Below are positions 1 through 10,129 of a stretch of DNA of 32,197 nucleotides, in pieces. Every line of letters begins with the position of its first letter. Within the stretch, counting starts at the first letter, position 1. Both the position numbers and the translations under genes were made by a program. Source of the DNA: an uncultured Pelagibacteraceae bacterium (GTDB taxonomy: Bacteria > Pseudomonadota > Alphaproteobacteria > Pelagibacterales > Pelagibacteraceae); NCBI GenBank assembly GCA_902531025.1, contig CACACV010000004.1, positions 1-32,197 on the forward strand, in the 5' to 3' direction. The notes beneath the pieces are model-generated. The model had not been told where the DNA came from. It made no database searches and saw only the letters and a program-made list of their open reading frames with translations.

Positions 1-2
1 GG

Positions 3-509
<507 letters not shown>

Positions 510-537
510 TTTATTTTTTTTATTTCAAACAAAAAAA

Positions 538-568
538 TAACTAAGACTAATAAACCTAGCCTTAGTTA
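538..568. terminator. Bidirectional rho-independent-like terminator between convergent genes
   Basis: Perfect 8-bp inverted repeat taactaag...cttagtta flanked by A-run upstream and T-run downstream. Confidence 0.6.
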
Positions 569-584
569 AATTTTTTAATGTTTT

Positions 585-1025
585 TTATAGAGAATTAATT
601 AATTCAGGAGCTATTTTTTTTGATTTAGCATTAAATCTAATCTTTTTAATTGCTTCTAAATTTGATTTGTCATCACCAACTACTACAAAACCGATCATGC
701 CCATATTTTTGTGAGGTGTGCACCAATAAGCATATATACCAGGAATTGTAAAATTATATTCTGTATCCTTGTTAAATTTTGATTTAAATTTTTTAACTCC
801 ATCAGGAACGCCACCTTTTATAAATTCTACATTGTGTCCTTTATCGGTAGATTTCCAATAAACAGTATCTCCAACATCAATTCTCACAATTTTTTTTGAG
901 TAAACCATTGACTCTTTGCCAAGTTTATTTAGCATTTCTATAGTCTCGTCGGCGGCTATTGAATTGCTCGAAAACAAAAATAAAGATATTGAAATAATAA
1001 ATTTAATTAAGTTTTTATTTAACAT
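585..1025 (-). CDS. Pseudoazurin/plastocyanin-like type 1 copper protein with signal peptide
   Basis: N-terminal signal peptide; GHNVEF and YWCTPHKNMGMIGFVVV (Cys-His-Met ligand loop as in pseudoazurin CTPHxxMGM). Confidence 0.85.
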   Translation of the reverse strand: MLNKNLIKFIISISLFLFSSNSIAADETIEMLNKLGKESMVYSKKIVRIDVGDTVYWKSTDKGHNVEFIKGGVPDGVKKFKSKFNKDTEYNFTIPGIYAYWCTPHKNMGMIGFVVVGDDKSNLEAIKKIRFNAKSKKIAPELINSL

Positions 1026-1145
1026 TTGTGATCCTTTCTTATAGATCTCCGCTAATCTTTGATTTTTATTAATATGATTTATTTAATTACTTAATCGATT
1101 AAAACAAGATAACTTAATGGAGCAAGTTGCCACATACAAAATTTT

Positions 1146-1760
1146 TCAAATTATTTCGATAATTTCCACAAATACATAGCTAGATAAAACAGTCATAAAT
1201 ATAATTATAAAAAAATTTATAGTTTTCCAAACTTTTGAATTAATTAAATTGTTAGAAAAAAATTTAGCTAAATAACCTAATGTGAAAAAAAATAAAAAAG
1301 ATGCAATTGAAGCACCTATTCCAAAAAAATATTTTTGTGAAATTAGAAAATTCTTTGAAAAATTTCCTAAAAAAAATACTGTATCTGAATAAACATGTGG
1401 ATTTAAATATGTAAATCCTAGAGTTTTAATAATTATATTCTTTAAAGATAAATTGGTATATTCAAAGTTTATCTCAGATCTTTTATATAAAGACCTTACT
1501 TTGGTATAAACAAAGTAAATTAAGAAGATAAAAAGCAATATATTAAAAACTAATTCGACATTTTTTGTGAAATAAATTTTAAAATATTCAAATAAAAATA
1601 TTCCTAAAAAAATTAGAATTAAATCGGATATAGAACAAATTAAACAAACTAAAAAAACGTATTGTTTTTTTAAACCTTGTTCTATTACAAATATATTTTG
1701 AGCTCCAATTGCTAAAATCAAACTAAAACCTGTAATAAAACCAAGTATTATAAAACTCAT
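1146..1760 (-). CDS. LysE/ArgO family amino acid exporter
   Basis: Multi-TM; N-terminal GFITGFSLILAIGAQNIFVIEQGL typical of LysE/ArgO. Confidence 0.8.
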   Translation of the reverse strand: MSFIILGFITGFSLILAIGAQNIFVIEQGLKKQYVFLVCLICSISDLILIFLGIFLFEYFKIYFTKNVELVFNILLFIFLIYFVYTKVRSLYKRSEINFEYTNLSLKNIIIKTLGFTYLNPHVYSDTVFFLGNFSKNFLISQKYFFGIGASIASFLFFFTLGYLAKFFSNNLINSKVWKTINFFIIIFMTVLSSYVFVEIIEII

Positions 1761-2920
1761 TTTTTACTTAATATATCTGCTCTTAAAGTAGTTAGGATAA
1801 TGATTATTAAAAAGGGTATACAAAGTAAATTCATCATTTTCCAGTTGGCAAGCATAATTAAAACTCCAGCAGACAAACTGCCAGTGGCATGAACAGAATA
1901 TACAATAAAATCATTTAATCCTTGAGCTTTGAATTTTTCTTCTTCTTTATAGGTTAAAACTAGTAAACTTGTTCCAGATATAAATAAAAAATTCCAACCT
2001 AAACCTAAAAAAATTAATGCGAACATATAATTATAATAAGTTTGTTCAAAGAAGCTTGCTATTATAGTTATGCTATAAAGAAAAACTCCTGCATACATTA
2101 TTTTGCTATGACCAAACTTTTTAACTAAATTTCCAGTTATTAAAGATGGTAGAAACATTGCCACAACATGAAACTGTATTACCAAACCTGTTTTACTTAG
2201 ACTCATTTTTTCCATTACATGCATGCTTAATGGAGTTGCTGTCATCAAAAATGTCATTATTGCATATCCAAATGCTGAGGCTACGAGTGCCTGTAAAAAT
2301 CTAGGTTGCGAAATTAATTCTAAAATACTTCTTCCTGAACTTTTTATATTAGACTCTAATTTTGATGTATTTTCATAAAATAAAAAGAAAATTGCTGGTA
2401 TGATAGTTAAAATAGCAAGTGACAAATAAGATCCAACATACAATTGATCGGTAACAATATCTTTTCCATAATTTGCCATGCTAGGGCCTAAAAATGCTGA
2501 AACAATTCCACCTAATAAAATTATTGAAATTGCCCTAGGTACTTTATCTTTTTCAACACTTTCAGCTGCAGCAAAACGATATTGATGGGTAAAGGCCATG
2601 CCAACACCAATAAAAAAATTTGCAAAACAAAATAGAATAAAGTTTTGATCCATTATTGAATAAGCCGCCAATAGAGAAAATAAAAAATTTCCAATTGATG
2701 CAGAAATAAATCCAGCTTTTCTGCCTATTAAACTCATAACTTTTGTTGCAAGGATTGCTCCTATTGCTATGCCAACTACCGATATTGACATTGGCAAAGT
2801 AGAGAGTGATTTTAAAGGGCTAATTTGAGAACCAATAATTCCACTTAAAAATACTGTAACTGGAGCAGCAGTAAAGCTAAAAATTTGACTTAATGTAAGA
2901 ATTAATAGATTTCTATTCAT
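1757..2920 (-). CDS. MFS transporter
   Basis: 387 aa, about 12 hydrophobic segments; ATKVMSLIGRKAGF motif; overlaps neighbours by 4 nt. Confidence 0.8.
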   Translation of the reverse strand: MNRNLLILTLSQIFSFTAAPVTVFLSGIIGSQISPLKSLSTLPMSISVVGIAIGAILATKVMSLIGRKAGFISASIGNFLFSLLAAYSIMDQNFILFCFANFFIGVGMAFTHQYRFAAAESVEKDKVPRAISIILLGGIVSAFLGPSMANYGKDIVTDQLYVGSYLSLAILTIIPAIFFLFYENTSKLESNIKSSGRSILELISQPRFLQALVASAFGYAIMTFLMTATPLSMHVMEKMSLSKTGLVIQFHVVAMFLPSLITGNLVKKFGHSKIMYAGVFLYSITIIASFFEQTYYNYMFALIFLGLGWNFLFISGTSLLVLTYKEEEKFKAQGLNDFIVYSVHATGSLSAGVLIMLANWKMMNLLCIPFLIIIILTTLRADILSKK

Positions 2921-3669
2921 GATAAGAAGTTTTTTACTGTTTCATTAAACTTTTGGGGTTCTTCAAGATGAACATTGTGACTACAACCTTTAAAGATCTC
3001 TAATTTACTATTAGGTATATTTTTTTTTAAAGTATCAACTTGGTTAAAATTATATGAAACATCTTTATCGCCCCAGATGATCAGGGTATCTTGTTTGATA
3101 TTTTTTAAATTTTCATATCCTCTCCAATTTTTCATAGCTACTAAAGCATTATAAGCTGTTACTTCTTTTATTTGTTTAACTGCATTTTCACATAAATAAT
3201 AATTTTTAGCTTTTTGTCCTTTTACAAACCATTTTGGAGGTATTCTTTTAACTGTTTCTTTAATTCCTTCTTCTTTTAATTTTTCAATAGAAGTATCTAT
3301 ACTCTCAAATCTATCTGGAATATCTCCAATAGATCCAGTAGCAAAGCAAATTAGTTTTTTAATTTTTTCTCCAGATATTTTTGCCATCTCTTGAACTATC
3401 ATTCCTCCCATTGAATGTCCTAACAAATGAAACTTATTTATATTTTTCTCATTAATCAATTTAATCAGCATTTGTGCCATTTTATTAATACTATTAAGAG
3501 ATTTAACTTTATAACTTTCACCAAAGCCCGGTAAAGCAGGTGCAATTATTCTATAATTTTTACTTAAAAATTTTTTTTGTAAAAACCACATTTCTGATGA
3601 ACCAAGATATCCATGAATTAAAACTAGAGGAAAACCTTTTCCGATATCATCAATATATATTTGTTGCAT
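2917..3669 (-). CDS. Alpha/beta hydrolase
   Basis: VLIHGYLGSSEMW (oxyanion HG), LLGHSMGGMI nucleophile elbow, WGDKDVSY, GCSHNVHLEEP catalytic His. Confidence 0.9.
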   Translation of the reverse strand: MQQIYIDDIGKGFPLVLIHGYLGSSEMWFLQKKFLSKNYRIIAPALPGFGESYKVKSLNSINKMAQMLIKLINEKNINKFHLLGHSMGGMIVQEMAKISGEKIKKLICFATGSIGDIPDRFESIDTSIEKLKEEGIKETVKRIPPKWFVKGQKAKNYYLCENAVKQIKEVTAYNALVAMKNWRGYENLKNIKQDTLIIWGDKDVSYNFNQVDTLKKNIPNSKLEIFKGCSHNVHLEEPQKFNETVKNFLS

Positions 3670-3730
3670 AATTATAATTAAAATATAGTTGTATAATCAA
3701 TTTATTAAACAAAATTAAGAAATTTTAATT

Positions 3731-4429
3731 ATGATTGGAATATTAGGTGGAATGGGAACGCAAGCTGGTTTAGATTTCTGTAATAAACTAGCAAAACTTA
3801 ATAGAGGAAAGTTAGATCAACAATATCCTTTATTTGTTCTTTATAATAAATCAGATACTCCTAAGAGACCAGAAAATTTGAAAAAATATTACAATGTATT
3901 AAACGCTCTAGTTAAAGGGTGTAAAATGTTGCAAAAAAATAACTGTAAGTTCATTGTAATGCCATGCAACACAGCTCATTATTGGCACGATGACATTCAA
4001 AAGAAAATTAATATTCCAATAATCAGTATGCCAAAAGAAGTATATTTGAATACTAAAAAAACATGTAAAAAAAATTCTAAGATTGGACTTTTAAGTACTG
4101 AAGCTACATTAAATACTAAAGTTTATCACAGATACTTTGAAAAAAATTTTCAATTAGTTAGTCCATTAAAGTCTTTACAAAAAAGTTCAGTAAATAAATC
4201 AATAAAGTATGTAAAAATGGGTAAAATAAAAGAAGCAGAGAGAGCTATTAGACCTGCAGTTAATTATTTAATGAAAATAAAGTGCAGAAAAATAATACTT
4301 GGTTGCACAGAATTACCGATTGCAATTTTTGCATTCAAATCATTTAAAAAAATTAAAGAATCAAAAATATTTGTTGATCCAAATTTACTGCTAGCCCAAG
4401 TTTCTATGAAAAAATATAAAAGATCCTAA
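3731..4429 (+). CDS. Aspartate/glutamate racemase family protein
   Basis: MIGILGGMGTQAGLDF; both catalytic Cys contexts MPCNTAHYW and LGCTELP. Confidence 0.85.
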   Translation: MIGILGGMGTQAGLDFCNKLAKLNRGKLDQQYPLFVLYNKSDTPKRPENLKKYYNVLNALVKGCKMLQKNNCKFIVMPCNTAHYWHDDIQKKINIPIISMPKEVYLNTKKTCKKNSKIGLLSTEATLNTKVYHRYFEKNFQLVSPLKSLQKSSVNKSIKYVKMGKIKEAERAIRPAVNYLMKIKCRKIILGCTELPIAIFAFKSFKKIKESKIFVDPNLLLAQVSMKKYKRS

Positions 4430-4430
4430 A

Positions 4431-4477
4431 AAAAACCTCAGACTTATTTGAGAAAAATTCTCAATGCTGAGGTTTTT
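4431..4477. terminator. Bidirectional terminator between convergent racemase and peroxiredoxin genes
   Basis: aaaaacctcag (4431-4441) / ctgaggttttt (4467-4477), 11-bp stem, enclosing a second 7-bp hairpin ttgagaa/ttctcaa (4448-4454/4458-4464). Confidence 0.85.
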
Positions 4478-4494
4478 AATTTTTGTTTACCAGA

Positions 4495-5154
4495 TTATTT
4501 AGATGGATCTGGTACTTTTCTTAAATATGGTTTTACTGTTTCCCAACCATCTGGATAGATTTTTTTAGCTTCATCATCCTTGACCGCAGGAAGAATAACA
4601 ACATCTTCTCCTTTTTTCCAATTTGCTGGAGTTGCAACTCTATGTTTAGCTGTAAGTTGCATTGAGTCTATAGCTCTTAAAATTTCATGGAAATTTCTTC
4701 CAGTTGCCATTGGATATGTTAGGTATAGACCAATTCTTTTGTCTGGTCTAATAACAAAAACTGTTCTTACCGTTTCATTGTCAACTGCAGTTCGACCCAT
4801 AGATGAAGTTCCTGCATCTCCTTCTAACATGTTAAAAAGTTTAGCAACTTTTAAATCTTCGTCAGCAATAATTGGATAGTCTGGTTTAGTTCCAGATACA
4901 TCTTTAATGTCTTCTAACCATTTTTTATGATCTTCAACACCATCAACACTTAATCCAATAACTTTTACATTTCTTGCATCAAATTCTGCTTTCATTTGTC
5001 CTAAAGAACCTAGTTCTGTAGTACAAACAGGTGTAAAATCTTTTGGGTGAGAAAATAAAACTCCCCAACTGTCTCCTAGCCATTCATGAAAAGAAATATC
5101 ACCCTCTGAAGTCTTGCACTGAAAATCAGGACAAACACTATTTATTTTTAACAT
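4495..5154 (-). CDS. Peroxiredoxin (1-Cys Prx6-like)
   Basis: HPKDFTPVCTTELG; C-terminal extension typical of Prx6 (RVATPANWKKGEDVVILPAV). Confidence 0.9.
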   Translation of the reverse strand: MLKINSVCPDFQCKTSEGDISFHEWLGDSWGVLFSHPKDFTPVCTTELGSLGQMKAEFDARNVKVIGLSVDGVEDHKKWLEDIKDVSGTKPDYPIIADEDLKVAKLFNMLEGDAGTSSMGRTAVDNETVRTVFVIRPDKRIGLYLTYPMATGRNFHEILRAIDSMQLTAKHRVATPANWKKGEDVVILPAVKDDEAKKIYPDGWETVKPYLRKVPDPSK

Positions 5155-5288
5155 AATTCTAATCTCCTTTTTGTTTTTTAGAATTATTATAAGTTATTAA
5201 TGATATTTATCAACGATATTAAATTTAATAAACGCAACTTTTAAGACGTATATTATTATAATTTTTCTCGTGTAGTGTTCATTGAATT

Positions 5289-6530
5289 ATGAATAACTCA
5301 AATCACTCAAATATATTAATAGTTGGGGGCGGATGTGCAGGAATATCCGTAGCGACAAGATTAAAAAATTTAAAATCAGATCTAACTATATCTATAATAG
5401 AACCTTCTGATAAATCATTGTATCAGGCTGCTTGGACTTTAGTGGGCGCAGGTGCTTATAATGTAAATAACACTATAAAGCCTATGTCTGAAGTGATGCC
5501 AGGTTTTGTAAACTGGATAAAGGAGCATGCAGAAAGTTTTTCACCAGAGACTAATTCAGTTAAAACTACGAATGGTGAATACCATTATGACTATCTTGTT
5601 GTTTGTCCTGGGCTAAAACTTAATTTTGATGGTGTAGCCGGACTAAAAGAGTCATTAGGAAAAAATAATGTATGTACAAACTATGACTCTGATTTAGCAG
5701 TATATACATGGGAATGTTTAAAAAATTTAAATGGTGGTAACTTATTGTTTACTGAACCTCCAATGCCAATTAAGTGTGCTGGAGCTCCGCAAAAAATTGC
5801 TTATCTAGCAGCAGATCATTTAAAGAAAAAAGGAGCTCTAAAAGATAGTAGTCTAGAATTTTTGTGTGCCAAACCAGTTATATTTGGTGTTCCACATTTT
5901 CAAGGTCCGCTTAACGAAGTTTGCGACTCATACGGTATTAAAAGAGGCTTTCAGCATAATTTGATTTCGGTTAATGGCGAAGCAAAAGAAGCTGTCTTTA
6001 AAGTTTCCGATAAAGATGGAAACAGTAAAGAAGTTACAAAAAAATTTGATTTTATTCATGTAACTCCTCCACAAACTTCACCAGATTTTATAAAAAACAG
6101 TCCGCTAGCTGATGCAGGTGGATGGGTTGATGTTGATCATAAAGGTGGAACTTTAAAACATATGAAATATGAAAATATTTATAGCTTAGGAGATGTTATG
6201 AATGCTCCTAATGCAAAAACTGGTGCGGCAGTTAGAAAGCAAGCTCCAATAGTTGCTCATAATATAATTAAAGATATTAAACAATCTTCTGAAGCCTACA
6301 GACTTTATGATGGTTACGGCGCTTGTCCTTTAACTGTGGCTTATGGCAAAGTAATGTTAGCTGAGTTTTGTTATGGGGGTAAAGTAACACCAAGTTTTCC
6401 TTTTGACCCAACAAAACCAAGTTCTATTTATTGGCAAATGAAATCAAAACTTTTCCCATATTTACAATGGAATGTAATGTTTAAGGGAAAAGAATGGAGT
6501 AAGCCAGCCCATAAAGCTGTTGAAAAATAA
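5289..6530 (+). CDS. sqr: Sulfide:quinone oxidoreductase (type II / mitochondrial-SQRDL-like)
   Basis: GGGCAGISVATRL FAD motif; FTEPPMPIKCAGAPQKIAYLA; VTPPQTSPDFIKNSPLAD; SLGDVMNAPNAKTGAAVRKQAP. Confidence 0.85.
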   Translation: MNNSNHSNILIVGGGCAGISVATRLKNLKSDLTISIIEPSDKSLYQAAWTLVGAGAYNVNNTIKPMSEVMPGFVNWIKEHAESFSPETNSVKTTNGEYHYDYLVVCPGLKLNFDGVAGLKESLGKNNVCTNYDSDLAVYTWECLKNLNGGNLLFTEPPMPIKCAGAPQKIAYLAADHLKKKGALKDSSLEFLCAKPVIFGVPHFQGPLNEVCDSYGIKRGFQHNLISVNGEAKEAVFKVSDKDGNSKEVTKKFDFIHVTPPQTSPDFIKNSPLADAGGWVDVDHKGGTLKHMKYENIYSLGDVMNAPNAKTGAAVRKQAPIVAHNIIKDIKQSSEAYRLYDGYGACPLTVAYGKVMLAEFCYGGKVTPSFPFDPTKPSSIYWQMKSKLFPYLQWNVMFKGKEWSKPAHKAVEK

Positions 6531-6563
6531 TTGTAATTTAATAAATTTCAAATAATTATAATT

Positions 6564-7256
6564 ATGATTTTTGAACAATTATTTGATACAAAATCTTCAA
6601 CTTACACTTATATTATTTCTAGTGGAAAAGGTAGAGAAGCCTTAATTATTGATCCAGTTATTGAACATTCAGATGAATACATAAAAATTTTAGAAAACTT
6701 AGAACTAAAATTAGTTAAAGTCTTAGATACTCATATTCATGCTGATCATATTTCAGGTCTAAATGAACTAAATAAAAGAACAAATTGTACTCGTATTATG
6801 GGAGAAAAATCAAAATCCGAAGTTGTTGATGTCAGATTAAAAGATAATGAAAATTTAAATATAGAAAATATTAAACTTAAAGCAATTTATACACCCGGCC
6901 ATACTGATTGTTCTTATTGTTATTTAATGAATGATAGAGTTTTCACTGGAGACACTCTTTTAATAAATGGAACTGGAAGAACAGATTTTCAAAGCGGGAG
7001 TCCCCTTGAAGCTTATGACTCTTTATTTAATAAATTGCTCAAATTACCAGAAAAAACACTTGTCTATCCAGCACATGATTATAATGGGAAAAAAAATTCA
7101 ACTATTGAAAATGAGAGAAATAACAATCCACGTTTGCAAGTCAGCTCAAAAGAAGAATACGCAGAGATTATGAATAATTTAAATCTATCTAATCCAAAAA
7201 TGATGGATATAGCTGTTCCAGCAAATTTAAAAGGTTTGATGTTAAATCAGATATAA
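6564..7256 (+). CDS. MBL-fold persulfide dioxygenase-like protein (ETHE1/Blh family)
   Basis: DTHIHADHISG, YTPGHTDCSYCYL, FTGDTLLINGTGRTDFQSGS, VYPAHDYNG; directly downstream of SQR. Confidence 0.85.
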   Translation: MIFEQLFDTKSSTYTYIISSGKGREALIIDPVIEHSDEYIKILENLELKLVKVLDTHIHADHISGLNELNKRTNCTRIMGEKSKSEVVDVRLKDNENLNIENIKLKAIYTPGHTDCSYCYLMNDRVFTGDTLLINGTGRTDFQSGSPLEAYDSLFNKLLKLPEKTLVYPAHDYNGKKNSTIENERNNNPRLQVSSKEEYAEIMNNLNLSNPKMMDIAVPANLKGLMLNQI

Positions 7257-7307
7257 TCAGCATTAATTTAGCCTTGTTTTTACTGGATCTATAATTATAT
7301 TATTTCC

Positions 7308-7427
7308 ATGGCTTGCAACAATCCAAAATGTGTATGTACAAATTGTACTTATGACAAATGCAAATGTGACGGCACTAAAGAGTGCAAATGTAAACCTAAA
7401 TCAGGAAGTTGTTGTTGTAACAACTAA
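7308..7427 (+). CDS. 39-aa Cys-rich metallothionein-like microprotein (not in supplied ORF track)
   Basis: Direct translation MACNNPKCVCTNCTYDKCKCDGTKECKCKPKSGSCCCNN*, 11 Cys of 39, several CxC motifs; sits in the gap between the MBL protein and cysE. Confidence 0.75.
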   Translation: MACNNPKCVCTNCTYDKCKCDGTKECKCKPKSGSCCCNN

Positions 7428-7463
7428 TTGATTATTTAATAAATTAATCTTTTAAATACTTGA

Positions 7464-8042
7464 ATGAACAATTTTTTAGAATCCATAATTAACAGAGACC
7501 CTGCTGCAAAATCAAAATTAAGTATAATATTAACTTATCCGGGTATTAAAGCAGTTTTTTTTCATAGAATTGCAAATTTTTTTTCTATTGCAAAGTTTGA
7601 TTTAATTGCAAGAATGATTTCACAATTTTCAAGATTCTTAACAGGTATAGAAATCCATCCTAAGGCAAAGATAGGAGATAACTTATTTATTGATCATGGT
7701 ATGGGTGTGGTAATTGGAGAAACTTCTGAAATTGGAAATAATGTAACTATTTATCATATGGTTACTTTAGGAGGAATTGCTCCAAGTATAAAATCTAATG
7801 AACAAAGAAATACAAAAAGACATCCTACATTAATGGATAATGTTGTTGTTGGATCAGGAGCACAAATATTAGGTCCTGTTATAGTTGGAAAAAATGCTAA
7901 GGTTGGAGCTAATGCAGTTGTTACTAAAGATGTTCCTGAAAATGCTGTAATGGTTGGAATACCAGCAAAAAATGTTGGTATGGCAAATGAAGAATTTAAA
8001 CCTTATGCCGTAACAGACGAAAGTGAAAATGAAAAATTATAG
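7464..8042 (+). CDS. cysE: Serine O-acetyltransferase
   Basis: Left-handed beta-helix hexapeptides; [41 protein letters not shown]. Confidence 0.9.
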   Translation: MNNFLESIINRDPAAKSKLSIILTYPGIKAVFFHRIANFFSIAKFDLIARMISQFSRFLTGIEIHPKAKIGDNLFIDHGMGVVIGETSEIGNNVTIYHMVTLGGIAPSIKSNEQRNTKRHPTLMDNVVVGSGAQILGPVIVGKNAKVGANAVVTKDVPENAVMVGIPAKNVGMANEEFKPYAVTDESENEKL

Positions 8043-9030
8043 CGATAGTTTTATTCAGTCGATTGGAAATACCCCGCTTATAAAACTTAAAGCTGCTTCA
8101 GAGATTACTGGATGCAACATTTATGGAAAAGCTGAATACTTAAATCCTGGTGGATCAGTAAAAGATAGAGCAGCTCTTTCTTTAATAAAAGATGCAGAAG
8201 AAAAAAAATTAATTTCTAAAGGAGGAACAATAGTTGAAGGAACAGCAGGTAATACTGGAATTGGTTTGTGCTTAATAGGAAATTCTCTTGGTTATAAAAC
8301 TGTAATAGTAATGAATGATAACCAAACCCAAGAAAAAAAAGATACTTTAAGAAATATTGGTGCAGATTTAAGGTTGGTGCCACCAAAGCCTTATAAAGAT
8401 GATAGTAATTACGTTAAGTTTGCTGGAAGATTAGCTGAAGAACTTAAAAGTTCAAATAATCACGGGGTAGTTTGGGCTAATCAATTTGATAACACTGCTA
8501 ATGCCAAGGGTCACTACGAAACAACAGGACCTGAAATTTGGAATCAAACAGATGGAAAAATAGATGGTTTTGTTTGTTCTTCAGGAACTGGTGGTACTAT
8601 TAGTGGAACTAGTAGTTATCTAAAAGAAAAAAATAAAGATATTAAAATTTATTTATCAGACCCTACGGGATCTGCTCTTTATAATTATATAAAAAATGGA
8701 GAACTAAAGTCTGAGGGTGGTTCAATAACAGAGGGTATTGGTTCAAGTAGAGTTACTGCTAACTTTGCAGAAGCTAAAATAGATGGTGCATTTTCAATAA
8801 GTGATCATGAGTCTTTACCTATAATTTATAACTTAATTCAAAATGAAGGATTAAGTTTAGGAACAAGTTGTGGAGTAAATATTGCTGGAGCTATAAGATT
8901 AGGTAAAGAACTTGGGCCAGGAAAAACAATTGTTACAATTCTTTGTGATAAATCTGATAAATACAACTCTAAGCTGTTTAATAAAGCTTTTTTAAAAGAA
9001 AAAGGTCTTCCCTTTCCCGATTGGATTTAA
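8029..9030 (+). CDS. cysK: Cysteine synthase / O-acetylserine sulfhydrylase (PLP)
   Basis: [21 protein letters not shown] (PLP Lys), [24 protein letters not shown] at 8029 or in-frame GTG at 8023; overlaps cysE end. Confidence 0.9.
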   Translation: MKNYSDSFIQSIGNTPLIKLKAASEITGCNIYGKAEYLNPGGSVKDRAALSLIKDAEEKKLISKGGTIVEGTAGNTGIGLCLIGNSLGYKTVIVMNDNQTQEKKDTLRNIGADLRLVPPKPYKDDSNYVKFAGRLAEELKSSNNHGVVWANQFDNTANAKGHYETTGPEIWNQTDGKIDGFVCSSGTGGTISGTSSYLKEKNKDIKIYLSDPTGSALYNYIKNGELKSEGGSITEGIGSSRVTANFAEAKIDGAFSISDHESLPIIYNLIQNEGLSLGTSCGVNIAGAIRLGKELGPGKTIVTILCDKSDKYNSKLFNKAFLKEKGLPFPDWI

Positions 9031-9122
9031 GGCGCATATCTGCTTTGTAATAAAATCATTACATTCGTTTGTTAGACTAATTTAGACTTTAAATAAAATT
9101 AACAATTTAAAAAGGAACAAAA

Positions 9123-9497
9123 ATGGACGCAAAAGAAATTGTAAAAAGAGGTTATGAATTATTTGGTAAGGGAGACATGGAAACTTTCTTTAACGAAGTT
9201 GTTCACGATGAAATAACTTGGGTTTATCCTGGTGACAAACATCCAATGTCAGGAACTCACAAAGGTAAAGAGGCAATGATGAAAACAATGTCTTTAATAC
9301 CTCAACAATGGAGTAATTTTTCTGTAACCCCTGAGTTTATGATTGCAGAAGGAGATAAAGTATTTGCTAAATGCAAAGCAACTGCTGATGGTATGGAAAC
9401 TATATTCGGTCATTACTTTGAGATAAAAGATGGAAAAATGTCTATGTTTATGGCTTTCGATGATACTCTAAGCATGTATAATGCTATAAAAAAATAA
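9123..9497 (+). CDS. NTF2/SnoaL-like small protein
   Basis: 124 aa; pattern VKRGYELFGKGDMETFFNEVVHDEITWVYPG...GTHKGKEAMMK typical of SnoaL-like cone fold. Confidence 0.75.
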   Translation: MDAKEIVKRGYELFGKGDMETFFNEVVHDEITWVYPGDKHPMSGTHKGKEAMMKTMSLIPQQWSNFSVTPEFMIAEGDKVFAKCKATADGMETIFGHYFEIKDGKMSMFMAFDDTLSMYNAIKK

Positions 9498-9510
9498 TAA
9501 GGAGGAAATA

Positions 9511-9801
9511 ATGGATAAAGAAGTTTTAGTGATCGTAGATTTGAAAGACGGAAAGCTTGAAAAATTTATGGGATGGATGCAATCAGATGAGGGAATGAGT
9601 GTAAGAAAATCAGCAGCTCATCCAGAAAAAACTATTGGAGCAGTAAAGCCAGATAAAAGTGGTGTTATGTTTAAGGTATTTGTTCATAATATGGAAAAAA
9701 TGAAAGAGATGGTATCTGGAGCAAATCCAATTGGAAAACCAATTTATGATGAGTGTGTAAACAAGATGCATGTGTGGGAATTAACGAAAGTTGATATCTA
9801 A
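9511..9801 (+). CDS. Small protein of unassigned family (possible dimeric alpha/beta barrel)
   Basis: 96 aa; SD aaggagg at about 9501; MDKEVLVIVDLKDGKLEKFMGWMQSDEGM...; no family confidently recognised. Confidence 0.6.
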   Translation: MDKEVLVIVDLKDGKLEKFMGWMQSDEGMSVRKSAAHPEKTIGAVKPDKSGVMFKVFVHNMEKMKEMVSGANPIGKPIYDECVNKMHVWELTKVDI

Positions 9802-9802
9802 A

Positions 9803-10126
9803 ATGGCAAAATATTATGTAATCGGAAAAGTAAGCAAAGAACTTTTAAAAAGAATGCAAAAAGATCCTTCTGCGGATAGACACGCATCAACAAAAAAAGT
9901 TATTGAAGCCATTGGTGGAAAAATGATTAGTTACGAATGGGTTCGTGGACGTTTTGATGTGGTCTGTTGTGTAGAAGGAGATGCTGAAACAGTTGTTGGA
10001 ATGAAAGTTGCTTTTATAAATTCAGGACTGATGGATGATCTAATGATACATGAAGTTATTGATTACAATAAAGCATTCACAAAAGCCGCGGATGGTTCTA
10101 AAAGTGTGGTAATACCTGCTGAATAA
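9803..10126 (+). CDS. GYD-domain-like small protein
   Basis: KKVIEAIGGKMISYEWVRGRFDVVCCVEGDAETVVGMKVAF resembles GYD domain. ATG at 9803 preferred over listed TTG at 9791. Confidence 0.65.
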   Translation: MAKYYVIGKVSKELLKRMQKDPSADRHASTKKVIEAIGGKMISYEWVRGRFDVVCCVEGDAETVVGMKVAFINSGLMDDLMIHEVIDYNKAFTKAADGSKSVVIPAE

Positions 10127-10129
10127 ATT

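Noticed and set aside
1091-1102. Palindrome TTAATCGATTAA upstream of the pseudoazurin-like gene
   Set aside because: Only 12 bp, mostly A/T, single occurrence noted; too weak to call an operator.
4580-4879. 99-aa + strand ORF inside the peroxiredoxin gene
   Set aside because: Fully antisense to a strongly supported Prx6-like CDS; shadow ORF.
6967-7173. 68-aa ORF in another frame of the persulfide dioxygenase-like gene
   Set aside because: Nested in a conserved metallo-hydrolase frame; composition not protein-like.
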